A stretch of 34,436 nt of DNA from assembly GCF_019038465.1 (NCBI RefSeq), contig NZ_JAFKRH010000019.1, forward strand, positions 1 to 34,436, in the 5' to 3' direction. Both the position numbers and the translations under genes were made by a program. The DNA is from Synechococcus sp. CCY 0621 (GTDB lineage Bacteria; Cyanobacteriota; Cyanobacteriia; PCC-6307; Cyanobiaceae). How positions within the stretch are numbered: position 1 is the stretch's first letter; every line of letters begins with the position of its first letter. Shown in pieces: positions 1 to 9,775 of this stretch. The notes under the pieces were generated by a model. It did no database searches, had not been told where the DNA came from, and was given only the letters and a program-made list of their open reading frames with translations.

Positions 1-2
1 GG

Positions 3-1058
3 CTGGTGGAGCAGCCGGTGCGCCGTTATCCGCTGAAGTGGTGGTGGGAGACGCTGCTGGCGGTGCTGGCGGTGGTGGGGTTGTGGCTCGGCATCGACGC
101 CTTGCACCACCAGTTACGGGGCAAGTTGTTCCTGGGTGTGGATGCTGATCCTGTGCCGATCAGTGAGCGGGTCCATGCCCTCAATCCCCTGATCCCCGGC
201 ACCGGCATCACCAGCGATTGCACGGTCGCCAGTGGCAAGCCCTACAACGCCACCACCCGGCCGAATTTCGACAAGTGCAACCGGCCCGGCCTCCCCGGTG
301 CCCGGGAGATTTTCCTGCTGGGCGATTCCCACGCCCAGCACCTGCTGCCGATGCTGGACGCCGTGACCGCCCGCACCGGCCAGCGCCTCACCTTCGCCGC
401 TATGGGCGCCTGCCTGATCGATCCGAAGCTCACGGTCACCTGGCAGCGGGGCCGCTACGAATCCTGTCGCCAGTTCTCCGCCGGGGAGATGGATCGCTCC
501 TTGCAGCGTCTCAAGCCCGGTGACATCGTCCTGGTGTCGGGCTTCCTGCACAACTACCTGGCCAGCAACGACATCGAGGGACGGGGCTACGGGGCCCCCA
601 CCTACCTGGGCGAGCGCCGCCTGCGCATCGCCGAGGTGCGCCGCGCCCATGTCGCCGGCCTGCGGGCCTACGCCGAGCGGCTGGCGGCCCGGGGCCTGCA
701 GCTGGTGCTGGTGGTCGACAACCCGTCCCTGGCGAGGGAGCCGGTGGCTTGCCAGGATCCGGCCGGCAGCAGTTGCGCCGGCGATGCCGCCACCACGGCC
801 CGGATGCGGGCGACCCTACGGACCCTGCTGGCTGAAGTGGCTGCAGGTTTGCCCAACGTGCATGTGTTTGACCCCACCCCCTACCTGGTCGGTCCCGATG
901 GCCGGGTGGTCTACCGCCGGCCCGATGGCACGCCGCTCTACGCCGATTCCCATCACCTGAGCGTGTCGGGAAGCCGATCACTGGCAGCCCCGTTCGAACG
1001 GTTCCTGCAACAGCAGGGCCTCACCAGCCCGCGGCCCACCGCCTCCCCCTCCCCATGA
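3..1058 (+). CDS. Acyltransferase-3/SGNH protein, C-terminal part (5' end outside window)
   Basis: The reading frame is open to the left edge, so the gene starts upstream; the GTG at 6 lies inside the conserved part and is probably not the start. The first residues (VEQPVRR) match the sequence that normally ends the membrane acyltransferase-3 domain of OafA/YrhL-type proteins. A hydrophobic segment follows (about residues 11-33, counting from the GTG), then an SGNH-hydrolase-like domain with GDSH at 106-109 and a C-terminal D-x-H-H block at 314-317, which are the expected catalytic Ser and Asp/His positions. Known members move acetyl or other acyl groups from the membrane onto surface polysaccharide. 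The substrate here cannot be read from sequence. The stop overlaps the next start (ATGA), which suggests translational coupling. The SGNH domain call is strong; the missing acyltransferase domain is inferred. Confidence 0.82.
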   Translation: MVEQPVRRYPLKWWWETLLAVLAVVGLWLGIDALHHQLRGKLFLGVDADPVPISERVHALNPLIPGTGITSDCTVASGKPYNATTRPNFDKCNRPGLPGAREIFLLGDSHAQHLLPMLDAVTARTGQRLTFAAMGACLIDPKLTVTWQRGRYESCRQFSAGEMDRSLQRLKPGDIVLVSGFLHNYLASNDIEGRGYGAPTYLGERRLRIAEVRRAHVAGLRAYAERLAARGLQLVLVVDNPSLAREPVACQDPAGSSCAGDAATTARMRATLRTLLAEVAAGLPNVHVFDPTPYLVGPDGRVVYRRPDGTPLYADSHHLSVSGSRSLAAPFERFLQQQGLTSPRPTASPSP

Positions 1059-1918
1059 CCCTGCAACCCCCCACTGGGTCCTCCCCCCACTGGCGCTTCA
1101 CCGATCCGGCCAGCGGCGATTCGCTCACGGTCGTCCCCGAGCGCGGCGGGCTGGTCACCGGCTGGTGCTGTGGCGGAGCTGAGATCCTCTACTTCGATGC
1201 GGAGCGCTTCGCAGACCCCGCCAAGTCGGTGCGGGGCGGTATCCCCGTGCTCTTCCCCATCTGCGGCAACCTGCCGGGTGATGTGCTCACCCTGCCCCAG
1301 GGGGCGTTCCCGCTGGCCCAGCATGGCTTCGCCCGCGACTTGCCCTGGACGATCGCCCTACGGGAGGACGGTGATGGGGTGCTATTGCAGCTCCGGGACG
1401 GCCCGGAGAGCCGCCCCCATTTCCCGTTCGCCTTCGCCCTGGAGCTGGAGCTGCGGCTGCAGTCCTCGGCCCTGGCGATCACGGCCCGGATCACCAACCG
1501 GGGAGAGGCCGGCACAGCGGCCCTTCCCTTCAGCCTTGGCCTGCACCCTTACATCGCCGTCGCCGATCTGGCCCGCGTGCGGCTCGAGGGCCTGCCGGAG
1601 AGTTGCATCGACCACCTCAGCATGGCTCCGGCCGCCACCGTGGATCAGCTGTCCCGGCTGGAGCAGGGGGTGGACTTCCTCTGCAGTGGCCAGGGCCCGG
1701 TGCGGCTGGTGGATCCAGCGGGGGGTCGGGTGGTGACGCTGCATCCCGCGGCGCCGATGGATCTGGTGGTGGTGTGGAGTGACCCGCCCCGGCCGATGCT
1801 CTGCCTGGAGCCCTGGAGCGGGCCGCGGGGAGCCCTGAGCACGGGGGAGCGGCGCCTGCTGGTGCCCGCCGGGGAGTCCCTGGAGCTGGGTTGCCGCTAC
1901 AGCGTCGAAACGCTCTGA
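1055..1918 (+). CDS. Aldose 1-epimerase family protein (galactose mutarotase-like)
   Basis: This 287-residue protein has the galactose-mutarotase fold signature: GGIPVLFPICGNL at about 61-73, HGFAR at 90-94, GLHPY with His164, and EPWSG with Glu252. The two histidines and the glutamate fit the catalytic set that interconverts alpha and beta anomers of a sugar or sugar phosphate. GGIPVLFP with HGFAR is shared by true aldose epimerases and by hexose-6-phosphate mutarotases (YeaD-like), so the substrate is open. The start overlaps the stop of the SGNH gene by 4 bases, and its 3' end overlaps the end of the convergent glcE by 22 bases. Length is normal for the family. It is probably cytoplasmic, as no signal peptide is seen. 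Confidence 0.85.
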   Translation: MTLQPPTGSSPHWRFTDPASGDSLTVVPERGGLVTGWCCGGAEILYFDAERFADPAKSVRGGIPVLFPICGNLPGDVLTLPQGAFPLAQHGFARDLPWTIALREDGDGVLLQLRDGPESRPHFPFAFALELELRLQSSALAITARITNRGEAGTAALPFSLGLHPYIAVADLARVRLEGLPESCIDHLSMAPAATVDQLSRLEQGVDFLCSGQGPVRLVDPAGGRVVTLHPAAPMDLVVVWSDPPRPMLCLEPWSGPRGALSTGERRLLVPAGESLELGCRYSVETL

Positions 1919-3111
1919 GCAACGCCGGGCAGCCGCCCCGGCGCCAGCTGCCCGGACGGATCGAAGCGGCGCTTGATCGCTTCGATCAGCGGCCGGGAGG
2001 GGGCATCCAGCCAAGCCGGCAGGCCGGCTCGTCGGGGCTGGCGCAGCACGGTGAGATGGCCGCCCAGCTCCGTGCAGAGGCTGCGCAGCGCCATCACCTG
2101 GCCTGAGGTCACAGCGGCCTGGTGGGGTCCCTCTGGGCCTGTCCAGGCCAGGCCGAGGCCGCTGCCGGCCGCCATGTCCACGGCCAGCCCGGCCAGGGCC
2201 GGGGCCTGCATCAGGGTCTCAAGCCGGTCGGGGCTGACGCCGAGCCGCAGCAGCCAGGCTGGAGCGGTGGCCGCCGTGCTGGGCGTGACGGCGCCTCCCC
2301 GGGCCAGGGCCAGCCAGGTCGCGGTGGTGCTGGCGTCCAGCACCCGGGCCTGCAGGCTGCTGCGCTCCTGCAAACAACGCACCTGCTCTTCCAGGGTGGA
2401 CGCATCAACGCTGGCCAGGCCGATCAGCAGCAGGGGTTCCGGCGCCAGGCCGGCAGCGGCGGCCAGGCTGCCGTTCCACCAGTCGATCCGCTCCGGGCTG
2501 AGGCTGGAGCCCAGCAACCAGCGGCTGAGGCTGGCCAGATCCCCGGCCTCGCCCTGGAAGCAGACACTGCGGCGCAGGGGCGGCTGGGGCAGGGTGCGCA
2601 GGGTCAGTTCGGTGATCAGGCCCAGGGAGCCCCAGCTGCCGGTGAACAGCCGCATCAGGTCGTAACCGGCCACGTTCTTCACCACCTTGCCACCGGCCCT
2701 GGCGGTCACCCCATCGGCCCGCATCAGCTCAAGGCCGATCAACTGGTCCCGCACCCCCAGGTAACGCTGGCGGTAGCCGCCCGCCAGGCCCCTGGCCACC
2801 AGACCACCGATGCTGCCGGCGGCGGCGCCATCGGCGTCCCCCCAGGGGGCATCCACGGACAACCACTGCCCATGGTGCCCAAGGGTCTGCTGCACCTCCA
2901 CCAGTGGTGTGCCGGCGGCCACGGTGATGGTGAAGTCGCCGGGGTTGAACTCCCGCACCCCTCGCAGGGCGGCGCAGCTGAGCACCGTGCAGGAAGCCTG
3001 GACGGGCGGACCCCAGTCGAGGCGGCTGCCCAGGCCCGCCGGCAGCCAGGCCGAACCCTGCCGGTGCAGGTCGCGCACCAGCTCCTGCAGCTCACTGGGC
3101 TCAGGTCGCAT
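1897..3111 (-). CDS. glcE: Glycolate oxidase/dehydrogenase FAD-binding subunit GlcE
   Basis: This is a 404-residue FAD-linked oxidase of the GlcD/GlcE type. An N-terminal FAD_binding_4 domain covers about residues 45-170, with VAAGTPLVEVQ, the SIGGLVA stretch and the highly typical GGKVVKNVAGYD at 140-151 followed by GSWGSLG. GlcE acts with GlcD and GlcF to oxidise glycolate to glyoxylate, the entry step of photorespiratory salvage. The ATG at 3111 is preferred to the in-frame GTG one codon earlier. glcF lies further along the same strand, but the two are separated by a plus-strand kinase gene, so they are not a simple operon; glcD is not in the window. The start lies 17 bases from the divergent kinase start. 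Confidence 0.88.
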   Translation of the reverse strand: MRPEPSELQELVRDLHRQGSAWLPAGLGSRLDWGPPVQASCTVLSCAALRGVREFNPGDFTITVAAGTPLVEVQQTLGHHGQWLSVDAPWGDADGAAAGSIGGLVARGLAGGYRQRYLGVRDQLIGLELMRADGVTARAGGKVVKNVAGYDLMRLFTGSWGSLGLITELTLRTLPQPPLRRSVCFQGEAGDLASLSRWLLGSSLSPERIDWWNGSLAAAAGLAPEPLLLIGLASVDASTLEEQVRCLQERSSLQARVLDASTTATWLALARGGAVTPSTAATAPAWLLRLGVSPDRLETLMQAPALAGLAVDMAAGSGLGLAWTGPEGPHQAAVTSGQVMALRSLCTELGGHLTVLRQPRRAGLPAWLDAPSRPLIEAIKRRFDPSGQLAPGRLPGVAQSVSTL

Positions 3112-3128
3112 CACGGCACGATGGTGCC

Positions 3129-4541
3129 ATGGCGCAGGCGACCGTCGATTCCGGGCCCGATCTCAAGATCGTCGTCATCGACGACGACCCCACCGGCTCC
3201 CAGACCGTGCACGGCTGTCCGCTGCTGCTGCGCTGGGACGCCGAGACCCTGGCCGCCGGCCTGGCCCACCCGTCGCCGCTGCTGTTCCTCCTGGCCAACA
3301 CCCGGGCCCTGGCGCCGGCGGCGGCGGCCGAGCGGGTGCGCAAGATCTGCCGCGCCCTGCGGCCCGCCCTGGAGAAGGCGGTGGCCTGCGGCCGCATCGC
3401 TGGCTGGCTGGTGGTGAGCCGGGGCGATTCCACCCTGCGGGGCCACTTCCCGCTGGAGGTGGACGTGATCAACGAGGAGCTGGGCCCCTTCGATGCCACC
3501 CTGCTGGTGCCGGCCTTCCTGGAGGGGGGGCGCATCACCGTGGATGGGGTGCATCGGCTCCACGGCCAGCCTGTGCATGAGAGCCCGTTCGCCCAGGACG
3601 GACTGTTTGCCTACACCACCAGCCATCTGCCGGACTGGGTGGAGGAGAAAAGTGGTGGCCGCATCCCGGCCACCGCCGTGGACCGCATCGGCTGGCGGGA
3701 GCTGGACGTGGGTGGCGTCCCCCTGCTGCGCCACCTGGCACGCCTGGAGGGCAATGGGTGCGTCGCGGTGGATGGGGCCTCCGCCCCGCAGCTGGCGACC
3801 CTGGCCGCTGCGGTGCGCACCCTGGTGGCCTCCGGCGACGCCACGCTCGATGCAAGGCCTCGCCGCTTCCTGTTCCAGAGCGCCGCCAGCCTGATCCAGG
3901 CCCTGGCGGGCTTGCCCCCCCAGCCACTGGCGGCGGCGGCCCTGGCGGCCCTGCGCCGCCGCCGCGGTGAGCGGCCCCTGCCGGGGCTGGTGCTGGTGGG
4001 CTCCCATGTGCCCCTGGCCGACCGCCAGCTGGAGCACTTACTGGCGGAACCCGGTTGCGTCGGGGTGGAACTGGAGGTGGCCAAGGTCCAGCGGTTGCTG
4101 GAGGGTCCAGAGCCCGTGCGGTTGCTGGCTTCGTTGGAGCTGGCCTGGGGGCAGCGGCTGGCGGACGTGCTGGCCGGCGGCCACACGCCGGTGCTGTTCA
4201 CCAGCCGTGGCGAGGCCCGCTGTCGCCACGGCCAGGAGCGCCGGGTGCTGGGCCTGGCCCTGGCGGGGGTGATGGCGCGGCTGGCGGCGGCCGTCGCCCC
4301 TGATCTGGGCTATCTGATCAGCAAGGGGGGGATCACCACCCACACCCTGCTGGCCGATGGGCTGGCCCTGGAGCAGGTGGAGCTCCAGGGCCAGCTGCTG
4401 CCAGGACTCTCCCTGGTGCTGGCCGCCCCAGACACCGATCAGGAGCCCCTGCCCGTGCTCACCTTCCCCGGCAACCTGGGCGATGACGGCACCCTGCGGC
4501 AGGCGTGGCGATGGATGGAGACTCAGGCCGGGCCGCCGTAG
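3129..4541 (+). CDS. Four-carbon acid sugar kinase family protein (OtnK/YgbK, DUF1537)
   Basis: A 470-residue protein with the DUF1537 N-terminal signature DDDPTGSQTVHG (from residue 18) and the C-terminal nucleotide-binding signature SKGGITTH at 398-405, followed by PVLTFPGNLGDDG near the end. Characterised relatives (OtnK, DtnK) phosphorylate four-carbon aldonic acids such as threonate or erythronate. The gene sits on the strand opposite glcE and glcF and lies between them. Its 3' end overlaps the 3' end of glcF by 19 bases, and its start is 17 bases from the glcE start. That placement suggests, but does not show, a link to two- to four-carbon acid metabolism. No aldolase or dehydrogenase partner of the usual catabolic operon is nearby. 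Family assignment is firm, substrate unknown. Confidence 0.86.
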   Translation: MAQATVDSGPDLKIVVIDDDPTGSQTVHGCPLLLRWDAETLAAGLAHPSPLLFLLANTRALAPAAAAERVRKICRALRPALEKAVACGRIAGWLVVSRGDSTLRGHFPLEVDVINEELGPFDATLLVPAFLEGGRITVDGVHRLHGQPVHESPFAQDGLFAYTTSHLPDWVEEKSGGRIPATAVDRIGWRELDVGGVPLLRHLARLEGNGCVAVDGASAPQLATLAAAVRTLVASGDATLDARPRRFLFQSAASLIQALAGLPPQPLAAAALAALRRRRGERPLPGLVLVGSHVPLADRQLEHLLAEPGCVGVELEVAKVQRLLEGPEPVRLLASLELAWGQRLADVLAGGHTPVLFTSRGEARCRHGQERRVLGLALAGVMARLAAAVAPDLGYLISKGGITTHTLLADGLALEQVELQGQLLPGLSLVLAAPDTDQEPLPVLTFPGNLGDDGTLRQAWRWMETQAGPP

Positions 4542-5857
4542 CTGCGATCCAGCAGTTCGATCGGATGGAGCACCGGCAGCGGCCGCCCCTGCCCCTCCAT
4601 GGCCTGGCGGATCTGGAGCGTGCAGCCGATGTTGGCGCTCACCGCCAGTTCGGCGCCGGTGCCGCTCAGATCCGCGGCCTTGATCCGGCCCAGCTCGGCG
4701 GCTTCCTCCGGCTGGACGAGGTTGTAGATGCCGGCGCTGCCGCAGCAGACGCCGGCTTCGGTGGCTTCGCGGATCCGCACATGGGGGATCCGGCCCAGCA
4801 GGCGACGGGGCTGGGCCGCCAGGCCTTGGCCGTGCAACTGGTGGCAGGCATCGTGGTAGGCCAACTCCAGGGGGTGCTCCGCACTGGCGGCCGTGCCGTC
4901 GTTGTGCTGGAGCGGCCGCAACGCCGCCTGGAAGCTGTCGCTGAGCCCGACCTCATCGAGGAATTCCTGGATGTCGGCCACCGTGCCCAGCAGGGGATGG
5001 CGGCTGCCGAGGATCTCCCCGTAGGACTTCATGGTGTGGCCGCAGCCCGAGGCCGCCACCAGCAGGGCATCGAGGGGTTCGGGCCCCGCCGCCCGTCCCG
5101 GGCCGATCACCGCCTCGAAGCTGGCCACCAGGGCGGTCGCCAGCGCCCGGGTCTGGGGCAGTTCCCCCTGGTGGTGGGTCATGGCGCCGCAGCAGCCCTG
5201 GTCGGGGGGGATCACCACCTCAATGCCATTGGCGGCCAGCACCCGGATGGCGGCGGCGTTCACCCCTGGCTCAAAGACGCGCTGGACACAGCCGAGCACC
5301 AGCCCGACCCGGCGCCGGCGGGGCCCCTGGGCCGGCACCAGCACGGGCCAGTCGTCGCGGAAGGACTGCATCGGCAGTGGCGGCAGGAGCTTCTCCATCG
5401 CCGCGACCTGGGGCCCGAACAGCCGGGTGAGGCCGCTGCGGCGTGCCAGGGCCTGCAGGGGTGTGCCGGCGTAGGCCCGCAGGGGTGCCAGCAGGGCCCG
5501 CAGCCGCTGGGGGTAGGGGAGCAGGGCGAAGATCAGCCGCCGGAACGCCCGCTGCGCGGGGCTGCGCAGCTCGGGCGCGTTCAGCTGCGGCCGCATGGTC
5601 TCGATCAACTGGTCGTAGCGCACGCCCGCCGGGCAGGCGGTGACGCAGGCGAAGCAGCCCAGGCAGCTGTCGAAATGCTTCGCCACCGTGGCATCCAGCA
5701 CCAGCTCCCCGGCGTCGATCGCCTTTAGGGCATGGATCCGTCCCCGGGGGGAGTCCATTTCGGTGGCCAGCACCCGGTAGCTGGCGCAGGTGGGCAGGCA
5801 GAAGCCGCAGTGGACGCACGGGTCGGCGGCGATGAACGGAAGGCTCATGCGATCCAT
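4523..5857 (-). CDS. glcF: Glycolate oxidase iron-sulfur subunit GlcF
   Basis: This 444-residue protein has two N-terminal ferredoxin-type [4Fe-4S] motifs, with cysteines 14, 17, 20, 24 and 65, 68, 71, 75. Two CCG-domain signatures follow in the C-terminal half: GCCGAMTHHQGE and VCCGSAGIYN, with ACHQLHGQ between them. This is the layout of GlcF/LldE-like subunits that pass electrons from the flavin subunits towards the membrane quinone pool. It is the expected partner of GlcE encoded on the same strand downstream. ATG at 5857 is used; a second ATG three codons later is also possible. No other function fits the cysteine pattern as well. Confidence 0.9.
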   Translation of the reverse strand: MDRMSLPFIAADPCVHCGFCLPTCASYRVLATEMDSPRGRIHALKAIDAGELVLDATVAKHFDSCLGCFACVTACPAGVRYDQLIETMRPQLNAPELRSPAQRAFRRLIFALLPYPQRLRALLAPLRAYAGTPLQALARRSGLTRLFGPQVAAMEKLLPPLPMQSFRDDWPVLVPAQGPRRRRVGLVLGCVQRVFEPGVNAAAIRVLAANGIEVVIPPDQGCCGAMTHHQGELPQTRALATALVASFEAVIGPGRAAGPEPLDALLVAASGCGHTMKSYGEILGSRHPLLGTVADIQEFLDEVGLSDSFQAALRPLQHNDGTAASAEHPLELAYHDACHQLHGQGLAAQPRRLLGRIPHVRIREATEAGVCCGSAGIYNLVQPEEAAELGRIKAADLSGTGAELAVSANIGCTLQIRQAMEGQGRPLPVLHPIELLDRSYGGPA

Positions 5858-5893
5858 TGTGGGCGCTCGCTCAGGCCCTTTGGCCCTGTCCCC

Positions 5894-7324
<1,431 letters not shown>

Positions 7325-7394
7325 TGAGTCGGCACGGAACGCACCGTTGAGCCTAGGTTTCGGACACATTGGCTTTCTGCTCAGGGGAAACGGC

Positions 7395-7847
7395 ATGAAT
7401 GCGGCCGACCAGGCCCGATCGGTGGAACTGGCTGCCGCCATCGCCGCGGTGGTGGGTCATTTCCGGCTGCATTTCCCCGCCGCCCGGGCCAATCTCACCC
7501 CCTGGCGCGACGATCCCCTCACCCGTGCCTTCGATGAGCGGGAAACCCTTGATCTCTCGCTCCACTTCCCCGGCTGGAGTCCCCGCCTGCAGTGCCGCTC
7601 CCTGCTCGTGCAGCTGCGGCTGGAGCGGGCTCCAGCCGGATCAGGCGAACGGCCGCGGCTGCTGGGCGTGCTGATCCGGGGCCTCACCTATGAATCGGAG
7701 CGTTGGCGCCTGGCCACGGTCGGAGACTGGCAGCCTTCGGGGTCCCATCTCCCTTCGGTGGAGGTGGTGTCCTCGCTCCAGCAGATCTGCCGTGAGCTGT
7801 TCGATCTCTTCGGTGATGTGGCGGACCGAGGGACGCGGGCCGCGTAA
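7395..7847 (+). CDS. Conserved-looking hypothetical protein, 150 aa
   Basis: The open frame starts at ATG 7395 ([15 protein letters not shown]) and shows normal coding texture to the stop. I do not recognise the family. It has no signal peptide or membrane segment and no cysteine pair suggesting a metal site. The middle contains a beta-like stretch ([15 protein letters not shown]), then [22 protein letters not shown]. The C-terminal part ([21 protein letters not shown]) looks helical. It lies between icd (divergent) and heme oxygenase (same strand, 76 bases downstream), so it may be cotranscribed with ho1. Nothing in the sequence gives a function. Confidence 0.7.
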   Translation: MNAADQARSVELAAAIAAVVGHFRLHFPAARANLTPWRDDPLTRAFDERETLDLSLHFPGWSPRLQCRSLLVQLRLERAPAGSGERPRLLGVLIRGLTYESERWRLATVGDWQPSGSHLPSVEVVSSLQQICRELFDLFGDVADRGTRAA

Positions 7848-7923
7848 TCCTTCGCAACCTTGCCGCCTCGCCCGGAAGGCCCCACCTACTTTGGATCCTC
7901 TGCCCGCGCAGCCTTTCGATCCC

Positions 7924-8637
7924 ATGCCCGTCGCCCTTGCTTCCCAACTCCGTGAGGGAACGAAGAAAGCCCACACGATGGCCGAGAACACCGGTTTCGT
8001 GAGCTGTTTCCTCAAGGGAGTCGTCGACAAGGCCAGCTACCGCACCCTGGTGGCCGACCTGTGGTTCGTCTACAGCGCCATGGAAGAGGAGATCGGCAAG
8101 CTGGTCGACCACCCGGTCGTCGGTCCGATCGCCTCACCGGCCCTGAATCGCCGCGAGTCCCTCGAGGCCGATCTCACCTTCTACTTCGGTGGCGACTGGC
8201 GCCAGCAGATCCGCGCCACCCCCGGGGCGCAGGAGTACGTGGCCCGCCTTCACCAGGTGGCGCGGGAGTGCCCCGAGCTGCTGGTCGGCCACCACTACAC
8301 CCGCTACATCGGCGACCTCTCCGGCGGCCAGATCCTCAAGAACATCGCCCAGAAGGCGATGAATCTGGGTGAGCACGATGGCCTGCGCTTTTACGAATTC
8401 GACGCCATCGATGACGAGAAGGCCTTCAAAGCCACCTACCGGATCACCCTCGACAGCCTGCCCATCGATCAGGCCATGGCCGACCGGATCGTGGCCGAGG
8501 CCAACGAGGCCTTCCACTGCAACATGAAGATGTTCCAGGAGCTGGAGGGCAATCTGGTGGCCGCGATCGGCAAGGTGCTGTTCGGCTTCCTCACCCGCCG
8601 TTCCCGCACCGGCAGCACCGAGGCCGTGCCCGCCTAG
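7924..8637 (+). CDS. ho1: Heme oxygenase (biliverdin-forming)
   Basis: This 237-residue soluble heme oxygenase starts MPVALASQLREGTKKAH. His17 is in the position of the proximal heme ligand (KKAHTMAEN). The distal helix signature GDLSGGQILKNIAQ is present in the middle of the protein, as are the family stretches LVADLWFVYSAMEEE and VGHHYTRYIGDLS. The enzyme uses ferredoxin electrons to open heme to biliverdin IX-alpha, the precursor of phycobilins in the light-harvesting antenna. Length is normal for cyanobacterial HO1. The ATG at 7924 is chosen because family proteins begin here; a longer frame upstream overlaps the preceding gene. The neighbouring genes do not include bilin reductases. Confidence 0.95.
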   Translation: MPVALASQLREGTKKAHTMAENTGFVSCFLKGVVDKASYRTLVADLWFVYSAMEEEIGKLVDHPVVGPIASPALNRRESLEADLTFYFGGDWRQQIRATPGAQEYVARLHQVARECPELLVGHHYTRYIGDLSGGQILKNIAQKAMNLGEHDGLRFYEFDAIDDEKAFKATYRITLDSLPIDQAMADRIVAEANEAFHCNMKMFQELEGNLVAAIGKVLFGFLTRRSRTGSTEAVPA

Positions 8638-8677
8638 GTTTCCCAGGCCTTCGGCGGCCGCCGCCACCCCGATCCGC

Positions 8678-9712
8678 GTGCGCCCGATCCGTTTCCTGCT
8701 CCCCGGCACCACCGGCCGCTTCCGTTGTGGCGGTTTGCTGGTGGAGCTGCAGACGGCCCGGCTGACGGCCCAGCTGGCGCCCACCGAGGTGGTCACCTAC
8801 CGGCAGCGGGAGGCCGACCACCCGTTCCTGGATGATCTGCTGGCCCGGGAGCAGGCGCCCGGCGAGGCCCTCTGGATCGTCAGCTGGGGGTTCGATGTGC
8901 CCCGTCTGCTGCGTCGCCTGCGGGGCAGGCCGGTGGCCTATCACGCCCACAGCAGCGGCTACGGGTTCTCTCTGCCCCCCGGCGTACCGGTGTTGGCCGT
9001 CAGCCGCAACACCCTCGGCTACTGGGGCGACCGGGCTCCCCGCAACCCCCTGTTCCTGGTGCCGAACGCGCTGCAGCCCCAGTGGCTGGAGCGGGGCAAC
9101 CGGGCGGCGCCCGTGGGCTGCGGCCGGCCCATCGATGTCCTGGTGCAGCAGCGCAAGAGCAGCCACTACCTCCTGGCGCAGCTGGTGCCGGCCCTGCGCC
9201 GGCGCGGGTTGCGGGTGGAGGTCCAGAGCGGCTGGGTGGACGATCTGGTGGATCTGTTCAACAGCGCGGCCGTCGTCCTCTACGACTCCGCCGACTACTG
9301 GCGCGGTCGGGGGGTGAGCGAGGGTTTCGGCCTGCCGCCCCTGGAGGCGATGGCCTGCGGCTGTGTGGTGTTCAGCAGCCTCAACCATGCCCTGGCCGAC
9401 AGCCTCGATCCGGGGGTGGTGGGTCACCAGATCGGCTGCGGCAGCCTGGAGCACGATCTGGAGAGGATCCAGGCGGCGGTGGCCGACCCTCAGGCCTGGC
9501 TGCCGCCGCCGGCCCGGCTCGCCAGCCTGCTGGAGGCCTGCAGCGAGCCGCTGCTCCAGGAACGCTGGCATTCGGCCCTGGAGGCCATCGACGCCCACTG
9601 GAGCCACCTGCTGCTGGAGGGGGCCTCGCCGCTGCGTTCGCCCCCCCTGCTGGCTCTGCGGATCGACCAGTGGCGGCGACGGTTTTGGACCTTGTGGCGA
9701 TCACTGAATTGA
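8678..9712 (+). CDS. Glycosyltransferase, GT4-like
   Basis: A 344-residue protein whose C-terminal half has the retaining GT-B signature EGFGLPPLE (Glu215 and Glu223, the E-x7-E motif) followed by AMACGCVVFSS, which binds the nucleotide-sugar donor. The N-terminal half begins RFLLPGTTGRFRCGG, an acceptor-side glycine-rich loop, and VLAVSRNTLGYWG is typical of this fold. The start is GTG at 8678, 40 bases after ho1. Donor and acceptor are unknown. An ABC exporter gene follows 63 bases downstream on the same strand, which fits a role in surface glycan synthesis, although an operon is not shown. Confidence 0.82.
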   Translation: MRPIRFLLPGTTGRFRCGGLLVELQTARLTAQLAPTEVVTYRQREADHPFLDDLLAREQAPGEALWIVSWGFDVPRLLRRLRGRPVAYHAHSSGYGFSLPPGVPVLAVSRNTLGYWGDRAPRNPLFLVPNALQPQWLERGNRAAPVGCGRPIDVLVQQRKSSHYLLAQLVPALRRRGLRVEVQSGWVDDLVDLFNSAAVVLYDSADYWRGRGVSEGFGLPPLEAMACGCVVFSSLNHALADSLDPGVVGHQIGCGSLEHDLERIQAAVADPQAWLPPPARLASLLEACSEPLLQERWHSALEAIDAHWSHLLLEGASPLRSPPLLALRIDQWRRRFWTLWRSLN

Positions 9713-9775
9713 CTGGCTGGCGTCGGGGCGGGCTTTCTGGCGGCACGGGTACGCTTTCCGCAAAAGTCTGACCAG

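Noticed and set aside
2122-3417. Long plus-strand open frame of 431 codons over glcE
   Set aside because: It is the antisense shadow of glcE in GC-rich DNA: low-complexity Gly/Gln/Ala-rich translation with no family features, and it runs into the kinase start.
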